Part shown: positions 20,911 to 32,649 of the stretch, piece after piece
How positions within the stretch are numbered: position 1 is the stretch's first letter
Layout: every line of letters starts with the position of its first letter
Source: Eledone cirrhosa
Lineage: Eukaryota; Mollusca; Cephalopoda; Octopoda; Eledonidae
Assembly: GCA_964016885.1 (NCBI GenBank)
Contig: OZ024747.1
Coordinates: forward strand, 638,501-702,500
Length of the DNA stretch: 64,000 nt
Direction: 5' to 3'
Position numbers and translations under genes: made by a program
The notes under the pieces: model-generated
Seen by the model: only the letters and a program-made list of their open reading frames with translations
The model's database searches: none
What the model was told of the DNA's origin: nothing

Positions 20911-23731
20911 TCATCATCATCATCATCATCAACGTTTAACGTCCGTGTTCCACGCTTGCATGGGTTTGGACGGGGGTATTCCCACTTGAGGCAAGAGTGA
21001 TTGTCTTGCTCGCATAGGACTGTCTGGCAGGTTTTCTACAGTTGGATGCCCTTCCTAACACCAACCACATTTACAGTGTGGGTCTGGGAGGTTTTTACCG
21101 TGTTGCCTACACGGCCACATTACAGCGTGGACTGTGTGTTTTTTTGTCGTGACACCTACACGATCTCATTTGTTTCGGCCTGGATGGCGTGGCACCAACA
21201 TAACTTTACATAGAACGGGGTGGGGGTGGTGGGACGGGGTGTATTTTGTTAGAGATGCCTACTGGCTGTAGTAGGTTTTACTATGTATTTAGGTCAGGCG
21301 GGTCTTCTGTTACTGAGTACCGCCAAAGGTCTCGGTCCAGTGACATTGTCTTGGAGAGGTGTAAGTGTGTGAGGTCGGAGTTTATCAGCTCGTCCCAGGT
21401 TTTTCTAGGTCTGCCTATTCCGTGGCTACCGTCTATCTTTATTGCCCTGCACTTTGTTATACAGCTATCGACTTTCATGTGCATCACGTGTCCATACCAA
21501 CGTAGACTTCTCTCGAGTAAACAACATCTGATCCCTCTTATTTCTAATTTTTTCCTTAGTTCGTTTATGCTTTGCCGTTCACGTATATTACTGTTACACA
21601 TCCAGCGGAGCATGCAAGCTTCGTTCCTCTCTAGTCTGCGTATATCCTCTGCACACAATGCCCAGGTCTCACTGCCATGCAACATTGCTGTTCGTATGCA
21701 GGCATCATACAACCTGCCTTTCATTTTTAGGGAGAACCCTTTAGCAGCTAATAGTGGTATAAGCTCTCTGAACTTTTTCCATCCAGTTCTGACTCTAGCT
21801 ACTGTACTTTCAGAGCACCCTCCCCCACTGCTGATTTTGTCACCCAGGTAACGGAAGCTGTCCACTATTTCTATAGAACCCTCTGCGCAGTTGAAGGAGC
21901 TAGTATTTTGTGGGCACTTGCTGCTACTTATTGCACCAGAGCACCGGCCACATGTAAAATCTATGTTCTTAGTTAGCTTACCTGTGATCCCACTACATCT
22001 TTTATGCACCCATACTTTGCATTTGGGACATAAAATGGAGTTTCTACCTACGCCTTTCCTACACACTGAGCATGGCCATTTCCCAGAAGGGACCGCCGCC
22101 TTATTTTCTTTCCTACAAACTAGAACTTTAGTCTTAGCCAGGTTAATTTTAAGGCCTTTTGATTCTAGGCCGTGCTTCCATGTTTGGAATTTCTTCTCTA
22201 GCTCGGCCATTGATTCAGCTATGAGTGTCAGGTCGTCTGCGTATAGGAGTTCCCATGGGCAGCCGGTCTTGAACTCCTCTGTTATAGCCTGAAGGGCAAT
22301 AATAAATAGTAGGGGGCTAAGAATGGAGCCCTGATGGACGCCAACTTTTACGCTAACCTCTTCACTATATTCGTTGTTAATTCTAACCTTGCTGACTGTT
22401 TCTTTATACATGGCTTGTATAGCTCTCACAAGCCATTCGTCAACACCTAGTTTTCTAAGAGCCCACCAGATAATGGAATGGGGGACTCTGTCGAAGGCTT
22501 TCTCCAAGTCGACAAAAGCTAAGTAGAGGGGTTTACCTTTAGCTAGGTACTTCTCCTGTAGTTGTCGTACAATGAAAAGAGCGTCTGTGGTACTTTTGCC
22601 TGACACAAACCCGAACTGCATTTCATCTAGGTCAATTCTCTCTCTGATTAGTTGCGCTATTACTTTTTCCGTGACCTTCATGACCTGGTCGATTAATTTA
22701 ATGCCTCTATAGTTACTCCTATCTAGGGCATCTCCTTTACCCTTATAACAGTTAACAATGATGCTGCTATGCCAGTCCTTCGGAACAACCCCATTCTGTA
22801 CGACTTGGTTAACTATCCGGGTGACCATGGTGTGTCCCACCGTGCCAGATGCCTTCAGCATCTCAGCAACTATTTCCGAAGGCCCAGCCACCTTACCCGT
22901 CTTCATATCCTTGATTGCCTTACTTATTATACTCCCCTCGACTAACACTGCTGGTCCCTCTATTGGGTCGATGTGGGGGAGACTGTCTTTCTCCCATTTA
23001 TTCTCCTCATTTAGTAGCCTTTCATAGTGACACTTCCAAGCTACCTTCTTATCAGCGTCGGTGATGGCAAGTACGCCGTCATCATTAAGTACACACTTCT
23101 CCCCGACAATATCACGGTTTTCCTTGACACATTGCCTAGCAATCCTGAACACCTCATGTTTTTGGTCCTCGCGTTGTAGAACATGCTTGAACTTTCTTTC
23201 CTCTGCTTCCCTTCGTGCGAAGTACACTTGTCTCCTAGCTTCCCTCCTGGCCACTTGATAGTCTTCTCTACTTCCCCCATCCCGCCATACTTTCCAAGCC
23301 TGCTTTTTGGCCTTAATTGACCCCTCCACCTTACTGTTCCACCACCATGTTACTCTCCTCCTGCCTACAGGCCTGCTCCAGCCACAGACTTCGTCTGTCG
23401 CCATCAGCAGGTTTGCTTTCAGAAATTTCCACTGTCCCTCTATATTGTCCGACTCTAAATGCTCTTCCTTACTGTCGAAAGCATCAAGTAATATGCTTTG
23501 AAATTTATTTCTGGCTGTGGGGTCCTTTAGCTTCCATATTTTTCTCCTGAGGATAGTCCTCTTCTGCTGTCGAGTACGTCTCGCCCTGACTATGAGGTCG
23601 CTAATTATCAGTCTATGTTGGGAGGTGCATTCTTCATGGGGGAGGGATTTAGTGTTTACAACAGACACTCTGTCACGTCTTCTGGTAAGGATATAATCTA
23701 CCTGGCTTGTGTGTTCCCCGGATCACTTTCG
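20911..23731 (-). mobile_element. LINE-A1, 5'-truncated non-LTR retrotransposon
   Basis: The element is inserted into the acidic N-terminal part of the piggyBac gene. Its 3' end is a (GAT)n tail at 20911-20930, preceded by a ~350-bp 3' UTR. Its 5' end is truncated inside the endonuclease domain: identity with LINE-A4 stops after GTGTTCCCCGGATC at about 23731. It is very similar to LINE-A4 at 50802-54235. The family shows EEP endonuclease, reverse transcriptase, a zinc-finger module and a C-terminal GRPRKTW region. The layout suggests the RTE side of the LINE tree, but the clade was not established. Confidence 0.92.
21281..23731 (-). CDS. LINE-A1 endonuclease/reverse transcriptase ORF, truncated
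   Basis: The frame is uninterrupted for more than 795 codons from the truncation point to the stop at 21281; the first Met-like codon in frame is at 23668, but upstream sequence (SGEHTSQVDYILTRRRDRVS) is still coding. It contains the end of the EEP endonuclease and a basic linker (RREARRQVYFARREAEE). The reverse transcriptase follows, with motif A FVDLEKAFDRVP, motif B GVHQGSILSPLLF and motif C LLYADDL (22232-22243). A Cys/His cluster comes next (CSVCRKG...CPKCKVWVHKRCSG...FTCGRC, about 21935-22080). The C-terminal part has LHGSETW, RWYGHV and GRPRKTWDEL. The RT catalytic residues are intact; only the 5' truncation disables it. Confidence 0.92.
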
Positions 23732-24196
23732 GAAAATGAAACATCGGATTCATTATCAAATACCACGTGCTTTTTTTTTTTCAGTTATAGAGTTAGATTT
23801 TTCAAGGTCTTCAGTGGAAAATCCTTCGAATTCTGACTTGCTGCTTGACTGAATGAAATTGGTATCCATTTTTTGTCAGAATTACAAATTTTCAAAACAC
23901 AACAGGAACAAATTTGGAAAAAAATCTCCCAAAATTCACAGAATTAAAATAACATATCGATCGTTGTCCAAAACTGTAGCTCAATTGTTTACTCAGTATA
24001 ATCATGTGTTTTCACGAATGTACTAACGAGATTTGCTCGGATATTCTCATTTAAATATGAATGTGTGAGTACGGACGGTTTTGGGCGGCTTGGTCACATG
24101 AACCAAAATTTTTTTCGGGCGGCTTTGGGCGGCTTGGTCACATGAACCAAAATTTTTTTCGGGCGGCTTTGGGCGGTTTGGTAACGAAAGGGTTAA

Positions 24197-24475
24197 GGGT
24201 CGGGAGTATCTTTCAGCTGTGTCAAAGACATGACAATCTCTCTGACAATAATAGGTGCTCGATAAAGTGTGGGAAAGTTTTATAATCAAGATGTGGGGCC
24301 CCTGGTCTGTCCCACCACCTAGTAGAGTGCATGAACATAAGTAAGCAAGATGTAGACTCTGAGCCCATATAAGGGAGTCAATTGCTTTGCTTGAGTACTG
24401 ACTCAGTCTATGACGACTCATCCAACCCTTGCAGGGAAAACCTTAAATGATGATGATGATCGTTGTTCTGAAGTC
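24197..24475 (+). repeat. LINE tail-bearing repeat
   Basis: About 250 bp with ATGACAATCTCTCTGACAAT, GAGTACTGACTCAGTCTATG and CATCCAACCCTTGCAGGGAA, ending in AAATGATGATGATGAT. The same blocks occur at 58725-59057. It abuts the TTAA of the piggyBac right end. Confidence 0.7.
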
Positions 24476-25514
24476 TTACATCTCTAAAGTAAGCATTTCA
24501 AGCCTTTGGGGTTTTATTTAAAAACAAAACTACCAGTTGTTGTGGTGTAGCCTCAGGTCAGACATGACATACAGATAGTAGTTGACCAAATAACTAAATA
24601 TGACTTGCAAGTTTGATGTTTCATATATGTTAGAGGTATATATACATATATACACCATATATGTGTGTGTATATATATATATATATACCTCTATCGAGTT
24701 GACAGCCAACTTTACTGCTCACTCTGACATCTAGTGGTAAGTTGTATGTAATGTTGTATGACAGTCTGGACATGTTACATACTCTTTCAATTCACTAGTC
24801 TATTTCTGTGACTGTTCGTATGTTGTCAGTTCCTCTCTGCCTATCATTGCAATAAATACCAGTAATACACTAAGGTCGTTTTAGTTAAGTTAGTTACCCT
24901 TCGCCTTAAAAACATTGATATTGTACTAAGTCAAAAGAAATGTTTATGTTTGGTAGTTGCTTGACCTTGGTATAGGCTTGATTTATAGGTTAGCCATAAT
25001 ACTACAGTTGATAGCTCTGTGGAGCTACATAGATATATATGTTTAATGTCTACTTTCCAAAAGATTATTAACTTGTCATTCTTTTATCACTTACAGCTAC
25101 AAAGTTAAATCAATACATTTTTTAATTTGACCATTTGTTAAAAAAACTGAAGTAGTTAATGCGTTGAGAGAAAAATTGGATATATGAGGTATCAGACAGT
25201 TTGCCATAGCGATGACTGTACTAGCATTATATGTGATATATGGATGAAGGCAGTTGTATAAAGAAGTGCTGAGTGTTCTAAATGGAGAAATCTGTGAAAG
25301 AGGATGACCAAGAAAGAAACAAAAATGGGGTGAAAGTTGATTGGTGGCAGTTCTAAGCCTCACGGAAGACATGATCACATGTAGTGAGATATTGTGCTGA
25401 AGAAAACCTGTCCCAATTCATGTGAATATGGGAAACATGTAAAATAATGATGGATGAACCACTTAAACATTATTGTTCCAGTCTTTCTGATGCTCAACAA
25501 TTGCTTTGTTGCAG
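24476..25514 (+). other. Intron sequence with a short TA/TG microsatellite
   Basis: A palindromic TATATACATATATACACCAT to TATATATACCTCTATCGAGT stretch lies around 24640-24700. Nothing else could be recognised before the acceptor GTTGCAG at 25514. Confidence 0.5.
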
Positions 25515-25598
25515 GTTTATGTAGCTACAGTTCACTCAGATGTTTCAACTTGCATAAAACGCAACATACATGGACGCACAAAGCAAGATATCACCAAG
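25515..25598 (+). CDS. YLPM1: YLPM1 window exon 9 (residues 780-807)
   Basis: The exon is 84 nt, phase 0 at both ends, with acceptor TTGTTGCAG and donor ACCAAG|GTGAGT. It codes VYVATVHSDVSTCIKRNIHG and RTKQDITK. The CxKRNIHGR block is a recognisable YLPM1 P-loop domain element. Confidence 0.96.
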
Positions 25599-26537
25599 GT
25601 GAGTGGACTTGTTGAAACAAGTATTACTTGACATTTGATGTTCATTCTTTATACTTCTAAGTGGCTTTGCAGACTTAAGTCATAGATTTCAGTTCAGGGA
25701 TTGAAATTATACAACAGATATTGTCTTTAGTTTCAGGTAACATTGTAGTATAGGCCCTCCCCTAGTCTGCCTAGCTGAAAATATACATCATATCTTCTTT
25801 TTCTTCTTCTTTGCTCATTTATTTCTGTGAAGGTCGTAGGGGCAGAGTTCTTAGACACATCAGAGACACCTTCTAGAAGGTCCTATCAGAAGCAACTATC
25901 TCTAAATATGAAGATATAATTTAGTTAGAATGTTAAAAAGGAAAGGATAATGGGACAGATTTTATGGGCAAAATCAACTGGTAGGAGAAACATAGGTAGG
26001 CCCCGAGCAAGAAAGTTGGCTAATATCCATAAGATCATTTGGATCTCCACACAAGATCCCTGGACTACCTCTGTCTCCCTTTTCTTGACTTAGCCCATAA
26101 AATCTGTATTCTTTCCTTAAACATTTCAACTACATTATATCTTCATATTTACATATCACACATTCTACAAGTGAATGTAGTGAGTGTGTGTGTGTGTGTG
26201 TGTGTGTGCAGCATCCCAAGAGAAATACTTTTATACAATTTTCTTAAAATCGGCAGAACCTATCCCTATATTTTATAAACAATTCCTAATAAGACATTAA
26301 ATGAAAGAAAAATTGTTTTAAAGATAGAAATTATTTCTTGGAAAACAGCAAGTTGCTGAATAATTATCTTGAGATAAAATAAGAGAAAATAAAACTATTT
26401 ATATTAAAGAATGGTTGGTACTGTCACTGTTGCTCTCAAACTGATACCTAACATTTACAATAAGATGTGTGTTTCTTTGTTGGTTTTGAAATTGCTAAAT
26501 GGAGATTTTATTGTGTTAAATGATTTTACCATTTCAG
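25599..26537 (+). other. Intron with (GT)n run
   Basis: A GT microsatellite at about 26182-26212 is the only clear repeat. Fragments near 25920-26060 (ATGGGACAGATTTTATGGGC, GGTAGGCCCCGAGCAAGAAA) may be a decayed LINE C-terminus of the GRPR type, but are too degraded to call. Confidence 0.45.
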
Positions 26538-26621
26538 ATCCACAAGAACTGGGAGGAGACGCCAAAACACCACATCCACTTAGATATTCGATGTCTTCTT
26601 CAGGATGCTGCTATCCCAGAG
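26538..26621 (+). CDS. YLPM1: YLPM1 window exon 10 (residues 808-835)
   Basis: The exon is 84 nt, phase 0 at both ends, with acceptor CATTTCAG and donor CCAGAG|GTGGGT. It codes IHKNWEETPKHHIHLDIRCL and LQDAAIPE, matching the W-E-x-x-P-x-H...LDIRxLLQDAAI block of YLPM1. Confidence 0.96.
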
Positions 26622-27061
26622 GTGGGTGAAATGTGAATGATAGAGAGAGAGAGAGTGAATCAAGAGTCAAATTTGAGCATGTATTGAGTTGTGATTTGTG
26701 TTGCCTTCTATAATAGAATCTGAGATCAGTTAACCTCTTAACTGGCCATGTTTCTTGCAAGTACACCACCAATTATAAGAGGTTTAGGGAAATACTTTAA
26801 TTGATGGTTAAATAAATCAAAAGAGAAATATGTGTTACATAGTGAGGGAGAAGTTCTAAATTGAGAGACCTTCCTTGAACGCTTGGTTCAGGCTGAGCCC
26901 TACTAAAGGTACCCAAGGATCAGGTGGTGGTGTTAAACAGAGTGTACCCGTTTGCACTGCAGGTAGAGAGCTATATTGTGTATTAGGCACAGCTGATTGA
27001 TTTTCAGTCATTTATTCTTTGATGTGTCTTTTGTGAAACTTTCAATACACATCTGTTTTAG
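26622..27061 (+). other. Intron sequence, nothing recognised
   Basis: A short GA run at 26641-26656, otherwise unremarkable AT-rich intron. Confidence 0.5.
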
Positions 27062-27160
27062 GTTGAGATGGAGGATACATCAGATGAGAAAACTAAAAAG
27101 GAACCAGTTTCTCCACAAAAGGGGGACCCTGAAGAGGAAGATGAACCTATTGGACCAGTG
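27062..27160 (+). CDS. YLPM1: YLPM1 window exon 11 (residues 836-868)
   Basis: The exon is 99 nt, phase 0 at both ends, with acceptor CTGTTTTAG and donor CCAGTG|GTAAAG. It codes VEMEDTSDEKTKKEPVSP and an acidic stretch (DPEEEDEPIGPV). The VEMED start directly after LLQDAAIPE reproduces the order in vertebrate YLPM1, where an acidic linker follows the P-loop domain. The next intron is about 10.7 kb and holds the Helitron. Confidence 0.95.
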
Positions 27161-28161
27161 GTAAAGAAATGTTTCTTTTCTTCATTTTCTTTTAAGGTGG
27201 TCACAAAATCAGTTGAGGTGAAATTTAAATATTATAATTTTGGCAGGGAAATTGTAATTTGGTATCTTCCTCCCTACCTAGCTTTCTTTGTTGATAAGCA
27301 GGTCATTGGTCAACTGTTGCTAGCTTTAACTATCTATATATTTATCTATCTATCTATTTACCTATCTATCTGTCTATCTACCTATCTATACACAGACACA
27401 CGCACATAAATATACATACATTTTTCACTTCTAGCAAAGGTTGAACTGACCAGTTTTCTTGTGGAGCCACATACCTCCAGGTGTGCCAGGGGCACATGTT
27501 GCTTACATATGATCATGTGCTCAACCACATGCATATTATCATGGCACCGACACTAGGGGAGTTGTTTTTGAAACAGCTAAAGATTGTTTCTGGCCCTTTG
27601 TTTGGCAGGTTTTCTGCAACTGAATACCCTCCAACTAGTTTACTGGGAGTACTTGGTGCTTCTATCATGTAGATCACCATCACTAGAGAGGTTTTCATGT
27701 CTATGATACAGCTGAACAGTCCTCTTGACTCTTTGTTTAGCAAGTTTTCTATGGCTGGATACCCTTTCTATCACCAAACACTTTACATTTATACCCATAT
27801 ATATATATTTATATATACATGTATATAAAAGGTAAACAGAAATAACAACACAATCGGTACAGTATATGGAAGGTATATATTAGGTTAACGCTTGATATAG
27901 CAGGAAGAGGGTTTTAACGTTTCGGATGCTAGTCCTTCATCAGAAGAAAGAATGAGAAATAAGATAGATTGAGAGGACGGGCGGGTGGGTTGGAATTGAA
28001 AAAAATGTCTTTAGATAAAAATAGCAGGTCCATTCATGTTTACACATTCATATACATCCACATATGGAATCGAAATTAAGGTCTAAGAATTAAGTCCAGT
28101 TGACTACAAAACACTTTCTTTAACACTCAACTGATTTAGTTAACCACAGTCTTATTAATAA
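27161..28161 (+). other. Intron upstream of the Helitron
   Basis: Contains a (TATC)n-like run at 27325-27395, diverged LINE 5'-type blocks near 27540-27760 (GCACCGACACTAGGGGAGTT), and an unassigned repeat-like segment at 27830-27960 with TTTCGGATGCTAGTCCTTCA. No gene is supported. Confidence 0.45.
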
Positions 28162-28329
28162 CTAGCTGGACCCGTGAAAAAATTCATGGATAATTTTTGA
28201 AATTTAAATATTGTTCAATGAATATTTATCAGTTAATCAAAGTTGTTTGATTTGCAGTATTTTGGTGAATAAACAATTATATTTTCCTTTATTTTATGTA
28301 TAATAATATGTTTATTTAAAATTAATTTA

Positions 28330-31300
28330 ATAAAATTACACATAAAAAACATCCTTCAAAGCACTTCCCTATATACAATATTTCTAGTAAAGGTGATTCC
28401 CCTTCTGCGGCCATGAATGGATTCGTTTTGAGGTATCACTTTAACTCTCACACTGTTCATCGCCCTTGCTCTTGAAAATGCTACGTATAACTGGCCATGA
28501 GTGAAGCATGGCTCTGGCAAGTGTATGCCGACTCTGTGGAATGTTTGCCCCCTGTGCTTTATTGATTGTCATAGAATAGGACAGACGAACCGGAAACTGG
28601 GTCCTATGAAGAACAAATGGAATGTTTGCATCGCTTGGATTGAGTTTGATTCTTGGAATCAGTACTCTCGTCTGTGAGTGAGATCAACTTATAATTGACG
28701 CTTCGATGCTATGCTCGTGGAGCTGAAGTACTTCCAGGCGAGTTCTGTTGCATAGACCTTGTGTTATAGAGAGGTTTCTAAGCAGCATAATAATTGCTCC
28801 AACTTTTAGGTTCAGGCGATGGGGAGGCATTCCAGAAGGTGTAAGAGAGTTTATAAACTCCATGGGATAATTCTGACCTTCTTCATTATCATAAGTTACA
28901 GAGTTGGTGCTTAGATATGTTTTATTTTCAGTGGGCAATCTTAGAACTTCTTCATTTACTGCTAAGCAGTCTGAATTTTTTGGGGATAAGATCACTCTGG
29001 TTTTCATTTCTTCTGCTGTGCAATTATCAAAGATATCAGATTCCAAAGAATTGTTGCATATGCATGCCTCAGGAATATCAATAGTATCTTCTGCGACATT
29101 ATCAAGAGAGCTTCGTAGAAATCCACTTCCAAGTTGTAATAGCCACCTCGAAAAATCTTGTTCATTTGCATTTGCTCTCATGTTTTGTGTGAGTTTCATT
29201 TGATGAAAATGATCCCACTGAGAGGAGCGTTTGAGGCAGACATCAAGTACAGCTGCAGGGGGAGTTCTGGGGACAACTGGAAGAACTTGTCTAAAATCCC
29301 CTCCTAATATGATAATTTTTCCACCATACTATCACTATTCGTAATATCTCTTAAACATTTATCTATTGCATGCAAAGCATAAGCTGGTATCATTGAAGCT
29401 TCGTCAATAATGAAGACTTTTACTCTCCTAAGAATGTTTCCTTGATCAGAATTTGGAGGAACATTGCACACACTTGTTTCACTCAAAAGAACTGGAAGCT
29501 TGAATATGATGTAAAGAGTTTTACCACCTTTCAAGAGTGTTGCAGCAAATTAGTCCAGGCAGATGTACTTACTGTTATATTGTTAGCAGTAAGGTGATTG
29601 AAGATCATATTGAACAAAAATGTTTTTCCTGATCCTCCTGGCGCATCCAAATAGAACAGTCTATTATTTGTTTCTTCTCTGTTAACTGCTAATGCAGCAT
29701 CAATCACGCAATTAAATAATTCTCTTTGTTCATTGTTCAATAAATTTAGATCTATGATTGGGTTTTTCCGCATAAGGTTCAGGAAGGCCAAACATGCTAC
29801 AATGCGTGCCATTTTCTCTAAATATGGTAATCATCAACGGAAGAGCAATATTTTCAGCTGTTGTATTGTCATTTGTCTGCAAAAGATCCTCAATCATGAA
29901 CTGTTTGTTTTCATTCCACAGTTGTAAACCATTGACGGGTTGACTGAAGAGTCAAATCATAGCAAACATAGAAGCTGTCGAGGCATTTGATATGCTGCTG
30001 CCTCTGTCAAAGTATCTTGTAGTTCATTATCATCATCAAGAAGTCTCAATCTAATACACGCCTTCTTGAAAGTTTCAAATTCTTCACCTTCAACAGTTCT
30101 TAAATCATTGAAAGAAGTCGTGCCAGGAAAATGAAGAGTAGCATTTTCAAATGAAAATTTTCTGCGTTACGTGGACTTGCTGAGTACATTCTGGTTACAA
30201 TATTATGGAAGCGTACTCGCCGAGTCCATTTGGTACTCTTTTTCTGAAACACATATTGTTGAGGAATATCACAGTACAGAAGATTTCTAGCATTCTCGTC
30301 AGATTGGTTTAGCTTGAACCAAGCGGTCAAATGTGTGTACGCTCTTGTGCTTGTGCAGCTGCTTGTCGTTGCTCTCCTTTTCTGTAGTACACTTGTTGTT
30401 CATCAGGTAAATGCAGAGACAAATGGTATACTGTGTGGGACTGCCCATGCATTTTGTATTCCGATAATCGCCAAAATGCTTCAGGTGGAGACACGTACCT
30501 GCACAAAATATATTGTTTTATTTCATTGTTTTCATTTCCATTGATTTGTTCGTTATTTGTAATATCATTCCTCACTTCCATCATTGTGCAATCATGTCCT
30601 TTATATACTCGAAAAGATATTTCACACTTTTCACAGAAGAGCACACTTCAACGTTAATGTGTGCATGATATTTTTTCAACAGACACTTATTATATGGAAC
30701 AACAAATCTATTGTCCACTTGATGAGTTCCCACTTGTACTGTGTCTCCATTGTTTCTCTGTCTGTATGCCAGATATCCTGAAACATTGTTGATGGTATCT
30801 TCCTGATATTTCTTAGGGAATTTCCTCTGACATTGTCCATCAACCAGAATTCGGATTTGATACTCTGCAAGGTCCATGTATCATCAGTGTATGAAGCAAC
30901 TCCTTCAACTCCGGTTCTTCCATGGGTGGAATCTCAGAGACAATGTTATCAATTTGTTCTTTTGTTCTAATTTTATCTTCTTCATGCAACATGATAAGCA
31001 TATGACAATGCGGAAGACCTCTTTTCTGAAATTCAATCACATGTATATGAGCAATAGGTACACCAAGCACATGTATTTCTTTAATATCAATCATCAATTC
31101 ATTAAGATGTAATTTGTAAACGCGCGCTACTAAATCTAGCCTGTTTTGAGCTGTTTCGTGAGGCCATAGGTTTTCTGTAATTTCTTGGCATTTTGGATTG
31201 CAAGTATAAGATGTAAATAGGTCAGGCTTTCCATATTTGCAAACTATCGCCATTGAGTCTTGATATGATTGTTGCATATTCCTTGGGCTCCTGGTGAAAT

Positions 31301-32649
31301 TTGAAGGCAGAATAACGGACTCCTGGCTCATCAATTTCATTGTTTCTTGCTAGGTGATCCATGAGGCCAAAGTACATTGCTACTCTCAACTGTGCTTGGT
31401 TATTTTCAATGAAATTCAAGCGACATCGCTCGATGTATTACACTGAAACCGCCTCTTATGGCCAAGCGAAATGCGTAGAATTCCTGCATTGTTACTTTGT
31501 TACGAACTCTTGTTTGATGATGTTGTATGTGCGGCATGTTAATATGCCATCCTTGATGGCGATTTGGAAAGAGAAGAGGATATACCGTGGGGTCTAAGTG
31601 GCAAGAAATGTACGATATTCTCTCTTTATGTTGTCCTATAGGATATACAACAATATCACGATGTAGTGGCAGCGCTCTATCTTCACCAACGAAAATTGCT
31701 GCAACCTCATTGTTTGTTGGATTATTGTATCTTCTTGCATCATGGCCTGCTATGAATTTCATGGTTACTTTTCTAGAAGGGGTATTTTCTATTGCAGCTC
31801 GCTGTTGTTCTTGCATTTCAACAGTTCTCATATTATTGTATGCTGCTGCATAAGGATTATTATTCATTGAAACCGTTATTTGTTCAAACACCAATTGGCA
31901 TTTTCATTAGCATTTGCTCAGGTATGGATTGCTTTGTTTGTTTCAATGATATAGAGCTGACCATATCTTCTCTGTTCATTTTCGTTTGGATGCAAATTGT
32001 TGGCATATTTGACCTTGTAACCGGAAGCAATAAGGGCCATGTCCTGGTGGATGTTTGATATTGGCACCAAAAGAAGCAAATGCAAAGGCAGAATTATAAT
32101 TTCTTATGTTGTTCCTAAAATTAGATCCTTTGTGGTTATTTATATTAAATAATAGCTTAAGATTATCAGGATATTCTTGTAAAGCAGGAAGTAATACTTT
32201 TCCATTGTTGCAGCAATTCAAGGTCTCTCCTGAGAATCTTAGAGCTTCACAGTATTGACAAATGACACTCATATCACCAATATGGAAACATAAAGGCTGC
32301 TCTTCAATTATGGCATTTTGTGGCTGTTGAACTCTGTTTCTCATATTCTCTAGATAAGTTTGTCTCTCCTCTGGATTCATGTCATTTCTTCTCTCATGAT
32401 CTCTGTTTCTATTATTCTGTAGATAAACCTCTCTCTCCTCTGGATTCATGTTACTTCTATCATGATCTCCGCTTCTTCTATTCTGTAGATAAGCCTCTCT
32501 CTCTTCTTGGCTCATATTCCTCCTCTCTTGCATTTGTTCTCGATTATGGTCACGGATTGCTTGCCTCTCTTCTGCTTGTAACTGTCGTCGTCGTCTTCTT
32601 TGTTGCTCTCTCGCTGCCTCTCTTTGTTGACTTATTCTATCTTACATTT
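28330..32649 (-). pseudogene. Helitron Rep/helicase pseudogene
   Basis: The N-terminal part has charged near-repeats (MNPEEREVYLQNNRNRDHER and relatives, 32360-32520) and the Cys pattern CQYCEALRFSGETLNCC. The ATG near 32643 is followed directly by TAA. The Rep domain keeps the HUH motif as GLPHCHMLI (HCH at 31002-31010) and a Tyr pair KYLFEY near 30605-30625, followed by a frameshift. The PIF1-like helicase has Walker A APGGSGKT (about 29620-29645), Walker B VFIIDEASM (29391-29417), LTQNMRA, VGAIIMLLRNL...GLCNRTRL and FPVRLSYSMTINKAQG. Many frameshifts and stops separate these blocks, so it is not functional. The product would cut and unwind DNA during rolling-circle transposition. Confidence 0.92.

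Larger units (their letters stand above)
19343..23869 (-). pseudogene. piggyBac transposase pseudogene, split by LINE
   Basis: The coding strand is minus, starting at ATG 23867-23869 with MDTNFIQSSSKSEFEGFS and an acidic N terminus. It is frameshifted at an 11-A run (complement of 23771-23781), then broken by LINE-A1, and resumes at about 20910 (ENSESESSDDSDKENEL). A further shift near 20455 lies between RDTSST and GEPNYDPLFKIRPLID. The DDE-type core shows SIDEGMVGYKGR (first Asp) and YNRYMGGVDWMNQ (third Asp), but the second acidic site reads FFYRFFSSVKLAENL where piggyBac proteins have FFDxFF, an Asp-to-Tyr change at 20120-20122. An amber stop follows GYLV near 19760. The C-terminal Cys-rich domain (CRECLHQ...FQCAFCKVALCRAGC) survives, ending at 19343. 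It cannot be active. Confidence 0.92.
18699..24192 (-). mobile_element. piggyBac transposon, LINE-interrupted
   Basis: Both ends are exact: TTAA (18695-18698) then CCCTTTCGTTACCA (18699-18712), and TGGTAACGAAAGGG (24179-24192) then TTAA (24193-24196). That gives 14-bp inverted repeats flanked by the canonical TTAA target duplication. The element is 5494 bp, of which about 2.8 kb is the nested LINE-A1 (20911-23731), leaving about 2.7 kb, a normal piggyBac size. The right end has two tandem ~48-bp units with GAACCAAAATTTTTTTCGGG (24076-24178). It lies in the intron after YLPM1 window exon 8, antisense to the gene. Confidence 0.93.

Noticed and set aside
21246..23836. Several plus-strand ORFs over LINE-A1
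   Set aside because: Antisense shadows of the long RT frame on the minus strand; LINE-A4 gives the same shadows at the corresponding places.
28684..29812. Host PIF1 helicase gene
   Set aside because: Helicase motifs are linked to an HUH Rep domain, Helitron ends and many frame breaks, so this is a Helitron remnant.
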